Shown: piece after piece, positions 14,322-21,009 of the stretch | Position numbering within the stretch: position 1 is the stretch's first letter | Layout of the letters: each line of letters starts with the position of its first letter | Source: Shimia sp. R9_2 | Lineage (GTDB): Bacteria; Pseudomonadota; Alphaproteobacteria; Rhodobacterales; Rhodobacteraceae | Reading direction: 5' to 3' | Assembly: GCF_017743735.1 (NCBI RefSeq) | Contig: NZ_JAGHRO010000004.1 | Location: 1-64,000, forward strand | Length of the DNA stretch: 64,000 nucleotides | Notes under the pieces: model-generated | Told to the model about the DNA's origin: nothing | What the model saw: only the letters and a program-made list of their open reading frames with translations | Database searches by the model: none | Made by a program: the position numbers and the translations under genes

Positions 14322-16100
14322 TTGAAAAAACTTGAAAACACATGGGGCAACAGTAATCAGTGCGCGATGGTCAAAACTTTTGCGGAGGCTGTGCTGGAAC
14401 TCACTGACAAACTCTCGTTTGAAAGCTATCGGCACAAGTCGCTCTCTCTGTCAGCGAAAGCACGAGAACTTGGCGCAAACCTTTCAGAAGTGAGCAAGAA
14501 GATCGTTTCAAAACCGGCATTAGAGCCGATGATTGATGAGTTTAATTCTTCAGTTTCCGTGGATCGGGTTGTTAAGCGGATTATTTTCGAACAAAAAATT
14601 CCTCCGTCAGCCATCGACGTTAAGAAGACCGACACACTCGAAAGCATTCAAGCCGCGCTAGGAATTTTCTCGCGATTGATTACGCCAAAATATCAAAAAA
14701 CCGCAGAAAGAATGATTTTGGAGCTGTGCAGTAGCGAGGCTCGCGAAAAATCTGCCATTAAAGACTGCGCCAACCTCTACGTTACTCATCTTCTTGGCAA
14801 CGGCAGTTCTAGAGAGCACGTGCATCTATCGGCCATTCGAGCATTTACTATCGCAAAAATTGATACTGCCCCCATCGAACACGTTTCGAATTTCTTTGCT
14901 GAGGCGACTCCCAGGCGGAGGAATTTTGAGATTTTGATCCGGTGCAACAAAAAAACAAGCGAATACTGGTCAAACACTCTTGAGGCGCCACGTTTCGAAA
15001 AGGCTGCAGAGTTGCCGAATTACTTCCAGTACTGCTTGCCAGATTCGATAAAAAACACAAAGTCGAGCTATATTATCCTCCCAAAGGTATATGGACTGGA
15101 TCCATTCAGCGCGGCAAAATCAGCCAAAATAATCAATGATATTTTGAACTCATTCTTGGTCGTTTTCCCTGATGGAAACAAGAGAAGCCAAATCAAATTC
15201 GTTCACGTTCACGACGCCGAGACAGGCGGTGTCTATCGTGTTTCTTTGAAAGACTTCGTTAACGAGGGTCACCCAACTCGGAACAGAAGCGACCATCAGA
15301 AACTGGTGGAAAAGATGATGAATTTTACTTTCGCAGGTGGCCGTAGAAAAGATCCAGGGCTCCAAAGCAAATTGTTCGGCGCGCTACAAGCGGCATCTGC
15401 TGCCTCAAACACAGTAGAGGTAGATGCTCGCCTTTTGTCGGTTTGGTCTGCACTTGAAGCAATTCTTCCAAGCCCGATGAAAGACGGCGAAAAGTCTGTC
15501 CACATCACTCATTTCGCAAAATACGTGGCACCCTTGGCGACCAGTCAATACATTTACGAGACGTATAAGAGTTTCTATAACGACCTTTCACGAAATTATA
15601 TGTCCACCTTCTACACATTTATCGATAGGAACGGTGAAGGAGATGGGAAGTTCGATAAATTCTTGAGCATCTTCCACGCGGAGCCTGAAATAAAGTCCGA
15701 ATTCACTTCGATCTTTGAAGATAGCGAACTTCTCTTGGAACGAGCCGGGGAATTAGATCGTATTGCAAATTCTACGTCCGCGCTTAGGAGCAAGATTGAA
15801 AAGCACGAACAGCGCGTTTCATGGCAAATCTACAGAATTTATAGAACGAGAAACAACATCGTACATAAGGCAACATCGGACATCTCCACGCCATATTTGA
15901 CCGAGAATGCGTACAGCTATTTCAAGGCTCTGATTTCGATGCTGGTAACCACCTGCGAAAAATTTGACATCCTTGAAATCAATCCGTTGTTTGATCTCTG
16001 CATGGCGCTTTGCAAAGAACACAAATCAAAACTCGGGGATTTCACAGAGAACCAATCAAGAGAGGCCCTTTCCTTTGCAGTTGCAGGCGCTCTAGCATGA
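14322..16100 (+). CDS. Large HEPN-domain protein, candidate abortive-infection factor
   Basis: The 592-aa product ends in a region (about residues 360-560) with the marks of a HEPN domain of the ApeA-like kind. A helical segment with LLSVWSALEAILPS near residue 370 is followed by YRIYRTRNNIVHKA near 510. RNNIVH is the R-N-x3-H motif of HEPN ribonucleases. The first 350 residues are helical and unassigned and may hold the sensing part. Single large proteins of this plan, such as ApeA, are anti-phage RNases that act by abortive infection. The start is a TTG at 14322 after TGAGGG; an ATG at 14367 is an alternative. The gene is more AT-rich than the chromosome and stands alone between attachment repeats, consistent with transfer. 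Confidence 0.7.
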   Translation: MKKLENTWGNSNQCAMVKTFAEAVLELTDKLSFESYRHKSLSLSAKARELGANLSEVSKKIVSKPALEPMIDEFNSSVSVDRVVKRIIFEQKIPPSAIDVKKTDTLESIQAALGIFSRLITPKYQKTAERMILELCSSEAREKSAIKDCANLYVTHLLGNGSSREHVHLSAIRAFTIAKIDTAPIEHVSNFFAEATPRRRNFEILIRCNKKTSEYWSNTLEAPRFEKAAELPNYFQYCLPDSIKNTKSSYIILPKVYGLDPFSAAKSAKIINDILNSFLVVFPDGNKRSQIKFVHVHDAETGGVYRVSLKDFVNEGHPTRNRSDHQKLVEKMMNFTFAGGRRKDPGLQSKLFGALQAASAASNTVEVDARLLSVWSALEAILPSPMKDGEKSVHITHFAKYVAPLATSQYIYETYKSFYNDLSRNYMSTFYTFIDRNGEGDGKFDKFLSIFHAEPEIKSEFTSIFEDSELLLERAGELDRIANSTSALRSKIEKHEQRVSWQIYRIYRTRNNIVHKATSDISTPYLTENAYSYFKALISMLVTTCEKFDILEINPLFDLCMALCKEHKSKLGDFTENQSREALSFAVAGALA

Positions 16101-16128
16101 TCATTCAGCTTCTTCGAGCTAGCAGTTT

Positions 16129-16338
16129 TTGCCCCATGTCAAAACCACAATGGTGGTAAAACACGAAATTTCGCGGAAACAACTTAAAGCCGCGGCCGAA
16201 ATATCAAAAGAGATGGACGTTGAAATTGAAATGCGCCCCGACGGCGCAATCATCATACGACCACACACTCCAATCGAAGTCCGAACTGGAGATGGGGAAG
16301 TAACAACGCTTTCACAGTGGTTGAAAATGAACGAATAG
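16129..16338 (+). CDS. Small hypothetical protein, 69 aa
   Basis: The product reads MPHVKTTMVVKHEISRKQLK and continues with KEMDVEIEMRPDGAIIIRP. A helix followed by strands gives a compact domain. ATG at 16150 (MVVKHEIS) is a possible start. It begins 29 bases after the HEPN gene and could be its partner. The stop lies 3 bases before the IS5 element, so the 3' side has been altered by that insertion. No family recognised. Confidence 0.5.
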   Translation: MPHVKTTMVVKHEISRKQLKAAAEISKEMDVEIEMRPDGAIIIRPHTPIEVRTGDGEVTTLSQWLKMNE

Positions 16339-16340
16339 GC

Positions 16341-17175
16341 TAGGGTCAGGACCCATTGATTTCCCTTTGGCAGCATGATTCACGGCTCAAAAACGAGCGG
16401 TGCTTATGTCTGATCTATTCTGGCTGACGGATGCGCAGATGGCGCGTCTTGAGCCCTTCTTCCCCAAGTCCCACGGCAAACCACGCGTTGATGATCGTCG
16501 GGTGCTGAGTGGCATTATCTTCATCAATCGCAATGGGTTGAGATGGCGCGACGCCCCTTCGGCCTATGGCCCACACAAGACGCTCTATAACCGTTGGAAA
16601 CGGTGGAGTGACAAAGGCATCTTTGCCCGAATGATGGCCGGTCTGGCCGCCGAACACGGAGAAGAGAAGACTGTGATGATCGACGCCACCTACCTGAAGG
16701 CTCACCGTACCGCGACCAGCATGGGCGTCAAAAAGGGGGGCGTGGACGTCTGATCGGTCGTACGAAGGGCGGCATGAACACGAAGCTGCACGCCATCTGC
16801 GACAGCCAGGGACGTCCGCTGAACCTGTTCGTCACCGCCGGGCCGGTCAGCGACTACATCGGTGCACGGGCGCTGCTGAGCAGCCTGCCGGATGTGGACT
16901 GGCTGCTCGGGGATCGTGGATACGACGCCGACTGGTTCAGAGAAGCGTTGAAAGACAAGGGGATACGCCCCTGCATACCTGGTCGAAAGCAACGCAAGAC
17001 GACGGTGAAATACGACAAGCGCCGCTACAAACGGCGCAACCGGATCGAGATCATGTTCGGCAGGCTTAAGGATTGGCGGCGTGTCGCAACGCGATACGAC
17101 AGATGCCCGAAAGTCTTTCTGTCAGCCATCGCCCTCGCGGCACTTGTTATCTACTGGCTATGAGTCCTGACCCTA
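16341..17175 (+). mobile_element. IS5-family insertion sequence, about 835 bp
   Basis: Near-terminal inverted repeats TAGGGTCAGGAC (16341-16352) and GTCCTGACCCTA (17164-17175) bound a transposase gene in two overlapping frames. The outermost CTAG/TA bases at both ends may be the short target duplication typical of the IS427 subgroup. Both ends and the full transposase are present, so the element could be active. Confidence 0.85.
16406..17163 (+). CDS. IS5-family transposase, made by frameshift
   Basis: Two frames make one DDE transposase. The first (16406-16753) starts MSDLFWLTDAQMARLEPF and carries the first catalytic Asp in VMIDATYLKAHR. The second, whose last ATG-started part is 16774-17163, carries LLGDRGYDADWF with the second Asp and RNRIEIMFGRLKDWRRVATR with the Glu. 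They join by a -1 shift in the AAAAAGGGGGG run near 16734-16744, which converts KKGG into KKGGRGRLIGRTKGG. This is the usual two-frame plan of IS427-type elements, so it is probably a programmed shift, not a mutation. Confidence 0.9.
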
Positions 17176-17256
17176 GGCACCATTGCCTAATGCTGTCTGA
17201 ACACCAAACCATTCTATCGCCGAAACTAATGTGCCAAACAGACAATGTTGCCACTT

Positions 17257-17344
17257 TGTCATTTTACAGTGGAACACAGGGTTAACGCAAAATAACTGAA
17301 AACTTCGGGATTTCCAGAGTGTCATTTTACAATGGAAACTCAGG
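17257..17344. repeat. Pair of imperfect 24-bp direct repeats
   Basis: TGTCATTTTACAGTGGAA (from 17257) recurs as TGTCATTTTACAATGGAA (from 17320), each followed by a C-A-G-G ending. The copies are 63 bases apart between the IS5 element and the island border. Spaced short direct repeats starting TGTCA are seen at the ends of some IS21-like elements, so this may be a transposon-end remnant. Confidence 0.5.
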
Positions 17345-17375
17345 CAAGCCCTTGTTTTTAAAAGAAAAAATGAAG

Positions 17376-17427
17376 GTGCCGCACACGATTACAAATCAGT
17401 TGCTCTACCAGCTGAGCTATAGGGGCA
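17376..17427 (-). pseudogene. Partial tRNA-Thr copy (attachment repeat, copy 2)
   Basis: Positions 17387-17427 repeat the 5' 41 bases of the tRNA-Thr gene at 13971-14011 exactly. To the left, AAGGTGCCGCACACG resembles the tRNA 3' end (GGTGCCCCCACACG) but lacks about 21 bases of the T arm and variable region, so no cloverleaf can form. It lies 48 bases from the core fbpB-like gene and most likely marks the original chromosomal position of the tRNA. Confidence 0.8.
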
Positions 17428-17474
17428 CTGACGCTTCCTCTAAGGGTTTGGCGCGGGAGCTGCAAGAGGTTTTT

Positions 17475-19166
17475 TCAGCGATTTGCACGGGCCAGCAAAC
17501 CAACCGCCACAAGCCCCACCAAAACGATCAAAATCGCCCCCGGGCTGGCGTCGCCCAGGTTCTCCAGACTAGCCTGCTCATGCACCCTTGTGGCCAATGT
17601 ATCAAAGTTGAAAGGCCGCAGCAGCATCGTCGCCGGAAGCTCTTTCACACAGTCCACAAACACCAGCAGAAGCGCGGAGCCGATGGAGGCCCGCACCAGC
17701 GGCAGATACACTTCCCAGAGCACCTGAACGCGGCTGCGGCCTAAGGAGCGCGCCGCCATGGGCAGGCTTGGGGCGACTCGCCCCATCGCGCCATCTGCAG
17801 CCCCCTGCGCAATCGCAAAGAAGCGCACGCAATAGGCCAGAATCAAAGCAAATGATGTGCCGGTCAAAAGCAGCCTTGAAGGGCCGCCTGTGACCGCTTC
17901 CATCAGATCGGCCAGAGAGTGGTCGATGGTCGCCAGTGGGATCAAGATCCCCACGCCAAGCACGGCGCCAGGGGCGGCATAGCCTATGGTGGTGATCGGC
18001 AGCAGCAGGCGTGGCAGGCTGCGGCCAGACAGGCGCACGCCATAGACCATGAACACCCCTGCGGTCACCGTGACAAAGGCTGCGATGCCGCCCACACGCA
18101 GCGTGTTAAAAAGCGCGGTCAAAAGTGCGGGATCCTGCCAGCGATCCAGATTGCCAATCGCCTGATGGGTGATCACCGCAAAAGGCAGCACAAAACCAAT
18201 GGCAAAAGGCAACAGACAGAACACGCAGGCCAAGGCGCCGGCCGCTCCGGTCAGTTGGGCACGCTCAGGTGCGCGGTGCCGGGTGCTGAGGCTGAAGAAC
18301 TGCACCTTGCGGCGGCTGATTTTCTCCATAGTGACCAGCACAATCACCAGCATCAGCACCACGCTCGAAAGCTGCGCCGCGCCACCCGCGTTGTTGCTTT
18401 CCAGCCAGACGCTGAAAATCCCTGTGGTGAGGGTCTGCACCGCAAAATAATCCACCGTGCCAAAATCATTCACCGTTTCCATCATTACGATGGCGGTGCC
18501 GGCAGCGATAGCAGGGCGCGCCAACGGCAGACCAATGCGCCAGAACCGGGCAAAGGCCCCTGCCCCAAGCGATCTCGCCACCTCTTCGCCCGCACCGGAT
18601 TGCTCGCGAAACGCAGCGCGCGCCAGAATATAGACATAGGGAAACAGCGCCGCCGAAAGCACCAGGATCGCCGCCCCCATGGAGCGGATTTCCGGGAACC
18701 AGTAGTCCCGGCTGGTCTGCCACCCAAACAAGGAGCGCAGGCCGGTTTGCACCGGGCCAGCATATTCAAGAAAATCCACCAGCGCATAGGCGCCCACATA
18801 GGCCGGGATCGACAATGGCAACAGCAGCGCCCACTGGATCCAGCGCACCCCGGCAAAGCGGTAACGTGTCACCAGCCAGGCGGTGGTTGCCCCCATGGTG
18901 GCGGCCAGCGCCCCAACCGACACCATCAGCACCAACGTGTTGCGCATGTAGCGTGGCAAGGTGGTGGACAGCAGATGCGGCCAGATGTTTTCCACCGGAT
19001 GAAAGGCAATCCACACCACCGCCAGGATCGGCGCCAGCACAACAGCGGCAATCAAAAATGCCCCTGCCGACCAAGGGTCCACCATGGGCAGGCGCTTGGG
19101 CTTGCCACCGGTGGCTGCGAGGGCCGGATCAGCGCCGGAAGAGGTCGAGGGAGCGGGAGTTTTCAC
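17475..19166 (-). CDS. Fe(III)-type ABC transporter permease (FbpB/SfuB family)
   Basis: The 563-aa protein is a fused double permease with two sets of about six membrane segments, the plan of FbpB-type iron uptake permeases. It would pass Fe(III) from a periplasmic binding protein across the inner membrane, driven by a separate ATPase. Permease-loop signatures are visible in ARSLGAGAFARFWRIGLPLA (first half) and ARSLGRSRVQVLWEVYLPLV (second half). GTG at 19166 was chosen as start because AAGGAATACACC precedes it; the frame open to 19247 has no ribosome site. No binding protein or ATPase gene is adjacent, so partners must be elsewhere. It is the first core gene beyond the island border. Confidence 0.88.
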   Translation of the reverse strand: MKTPAPSTSSGADPALAATGGKPKRLPMVDPWSAGAFLIAAVVLAPILAVVWIAFHPVENIWPHLLSTTLPRYMRNTLVLMVSVGALAATMGATTAWLVTRYRFAGVRWIQWALLLPLSIPAYVGAYALVDFLEYAGPVQTGLRSLFGWQTSRDYWFPEIRSMGAAILVLSAALFPYVYILARAAFREQSGAGEEVARSLGAGAFARFWRIGLPLARPAIAAGTAIVMMETVNDFGTVDYFAVQTLTTGIFSVWLESNNAGGAAQLSSVVLMLVIVLVTMEKISRRKVQFFSLSTRHRAPERAQLTGAAGALACVFCLLPFAIGFVLPFAVITHQAIGNLDRWQDPALLTALFNTLRVGGIAAFVTVTAGVFMVYGVRLSGRSLPRLLLPITTIGYAAPGAVLGVGILIPLATIDHSLADLMEAVTGGPSRLLLTGTSFALILAYCVRFFAIAQGAADGAMGRVAPSLPMAARSLGRSRVQVLWEVYLPLVRASIGSALLLVFVDCVKELPATMLLRPFNFDTLATRVHEQASLENLGDASPGAILIVLVGLVAVGLLARANR

Positions 19167-19268
19167 GGTGTATTCCTTTTTCGCGCCCTTCTGTTGCCTG
19201 AATCTGGTTTCACTGTCCAGAAACGAAGCTATACTTGTGCCAAGCACAATCCAAAAACGAAAAAGAAC

Positions 19269-20144
19269 ATGCAGATTGTCCTACATGCGGGCGCGCACTA
19301 CACAGACGAAGGCAAACTCCTGGGCAGCTTGAACCAGAACAAGGCGCTGCTGGCCGATCACGGCATCGCTTTGCCGCCGCCCAGCACCTATCGCCGCCAG
19401 ATCCGCGACACGCTGGGAGAGATGAGCAAATCCGTGATGGCAACGGATTTCAAAGGCGCAGTCATGTCCGGCATGATTGGTGACGCAAAGCCTGACCGGC
19501 TGATCCTGTCCAACGACAATTTCTTCGGCGTGCCCCGCCGCGCCATCCGCAACAACATGCTGTTTCCCGCCGCACCGGAACGGCTGCGCACGATGTCTTC
19601 GCTTTTTTATGGCGAGGACATCGAGATCTTCATCTCCATTCGCAATCCGGCCACCTTTGTACCCGCGCTGGTCAAAGCTTCGCCCAAGCACAGCATCGAG
19701 GAAGTCACCGACAATTGTGACCCGCTTCAACTGCGCTGGTCAGATCTGATCCTCAATGTGCGCGAGGCCGTGCCGCATATGCCGGTCACCATCTGGTGCA
19801 ACGAAGACACCCCGCTGATCTGGGAAGAGATTTTGCGCGAAATGGCCGGGCTTGATCCCAACACGCCAATTGAGGGTGGCACGTCGCTTTTGCAAAACAT
19901 CATGAGCGAAGAGGGCATGGCGCGTCTGAACACTTTCCTTGCGGAGCACCCCGGCCTCACCGAGATTCAGAAGCGCCGGGTCTATGCGGCGTTTCTGGAT
20001 AAGTTTGCGCTGGAAGATGAGATCGAAGAAGAGCTCGACCTGCCCGGTTGGACCGAGGCGATGGTGGACGCCATGTCAGACGCCTATGACGAAGATGTCT
20101 TCCGCATCGAGCGCATCCCCGGCGTGACCCTGATCCACCCGTAA
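19269..20144 (+). CDS. Sulfotransferase-like protein with degenerate cofactor loop
   Basis: The 291-aa product begins MQIVLHAGAHYTDEGKLLGS and continues with NQNKALLADHGIALPPP. This matches the start of bacterial sulfotransferase-fold proteins, where LHxGxHKTGTT forms the loop that binds the PAPS phosphosulfate. Here the KTGT part is replaced by YTDE, so normal PAPS binding is doubtful. A later FISIRNPATFVPAL segment fits the second nucleotide-binding strand. The C-terminal part is acidic (LEDEIEEELDLPGW). It is divergent from the iron permease with about 100 bases between them. Fold assignment is by motif only; it may be a non-catalytic relative. Confidence 0.55.
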   Translation: MQIVLHAGAHYTDEGKLLGSLNQNKALLADHGIALPPPSTYRRQIRDTLGEMSKSVMATDFKGAVMSGMIGDAKPDRLILSNDNFFGVPRRAIRNNMLFPAAPERLRTMSSLFYGEDIEIFISIRNPATFVPALVKASPKHSIEEVTDNCDPLQLRWSDLILNVREAVPHMPVTIWCNEDTPLIWEEILREMAGLDPNTPIEGGTSLLQNIMSEEGMARLNTFLAEHPGLTEIQKRRVYAAFLDKFALEDEIEEELDLPGWTEAMVDAMSDAYDEDVFRIERIPGVTLIHP

Positions 20145-20160
20145 GCCAATCGACGCGCTC

Positions 20161-20192
20161 AAAAACAAAACGGCCCCCAAAAAGGAGCCGTT
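20161..20192 (-). terminator. Terminator downstream of gapR
   Basis: On the minus strand AACGGC-T-CC (192-184), a loop and GG-G-GCCGTT (177-169) form a stem with one mismatch, followed by TTTTGTTTTTG. It sits 31 bases beyond the stop of the GapR gene and is oriented to end its transcript. Confidence 0.7.
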
Positions 20193-20223
20193 CCAATCCG
20201 TGCAAACTCTGCGACTGCGCAGT

Positions 20224-20487
20224 TTACCCCATGCCAAGCGCCGCTTTGTACATGTCGATCACCGCCTCTTGCTCGGCAATGTCGTTTGGATCCTGCTTGC
20301 GCTCGCGCAGTATAGTGCGGATCGCCTTCACATCAAATCCACGGCCCTTCATCTCAGCAAAGACCTCTTTGATCTGCTCAGACACTTCTTTCTTTTCTTC
20401 TTCCAAACGCTCCACGCGCTCGATGAATTGCTTCAGCTCCTGACCGGTGACGCTGTATTGGGAGTCTGACGATGTGCCTTCGCTCAT
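20224..20487 (-). CDS. gapR: GapR / DUF2312 nucleoid-associated protein
   Basis: The 87-aa protein is a DUF2312 family member, named GapR in Caulobacter, where it binds overtwisted AT-rich DNA ahead of replication and transcription. Visible features are a long coiled coil (residues 18-55, ELKQFIERVERLEEEKKEVS) and the conserved KGRGFDVKAIRTILRERKQD followed by AEQEAVIDMYKAALG at the end. The start at 20487 follows AAGAGGTCACTT; the longer frame to 20562 lacks a site. Length is normal. The gene has its own terminator and is not in an operon. Confidence 0.92.
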   Translation of the reverse strand: MSEGTSSDSQYSVTGQELKQFIERVERLEEEKKEVSEQIKEVFAEMKGRGFDVKAIRTILRERKQDPNDIAEQEAVIDMYKAALGMG

Positions 20488-20769
20488 AAGTGACCTCTTG
20501 TCTTGCCTGATGCGCGTGTTCGGGACCTCCCGCAACACCCACGACGCCTGCTCAGACGCCAATTAATAAGGCTCGTATAGACCGCAAAGCGCGCCGCCAT
20601 GCAAGGGGCACTCCGCGCGCATCGGCCAATTCTCTCGCAACATGCGGCCTCTGCCCCGGTTTGTCGCACAAGGCGCGCCCATGCTTGATCCCTGCCCCAC
20701 AATCCGCTAGGCGCTTTTCACGGCTGACGCGGCCCCAACGGCCCGGCCTCGCAATTGAAGGAACACCAC

Positions 20770-20985
20770 ATGCAATGGATGATCTGGGGCGGCGCCCTCT
20801 TGTCGCTGATTGGTCTGCTGGGCCTCATGCTCTCCATCGTGAAAGTCGCCAAGGCCAAACGCGCGGGCCTCTCGGACGAAGAGCTGCGCGCCGCAGTTCA
20901 GAAGGTTGTCCCCCTCAACATGGGCGCGCTGTTTCTCTCCGTGATCGGGCTCATGGTGGTGATGGTCGGAATTTCCTTCTCCTGA
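20770..20985 (+). CDS. Small two-span membrane protein
   Basis: The 71-aa product has two hydrophobic segments, about residues 3-24 (WMIWGGALLSLIGLLGLMLS) and 49-70, joined by a basic then acidic loop (KVAKAKRAGLSDEELRAAV). GAAGGAACACCAC precedes the ATG at 20770, which is favoured over the ATG at 20755 that lies inside that box. No function is known to me. It is convergent with the FadJ-type gene. Confidence 0.75.
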   Translation: MQWMIWGGALLSLIGLLGLMLSIVKVAKAKRAGLSDEELRAAVQKVVPLNMGALFLSVIGLMVVMVGISFS

Positions 20986-21009
20986 CCGCCGCCCCCGGCG
21001 CCATCGCGC

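Noticed and set aside
17919..19268. Long plus-strand frame of over 400 codons ahead of the sulfotransferase-like protein
   Set aside because: It is antisense to the iron permease gene, is His/Arg/Gln-rich without domains, and the real protein begins at ATG 19269.
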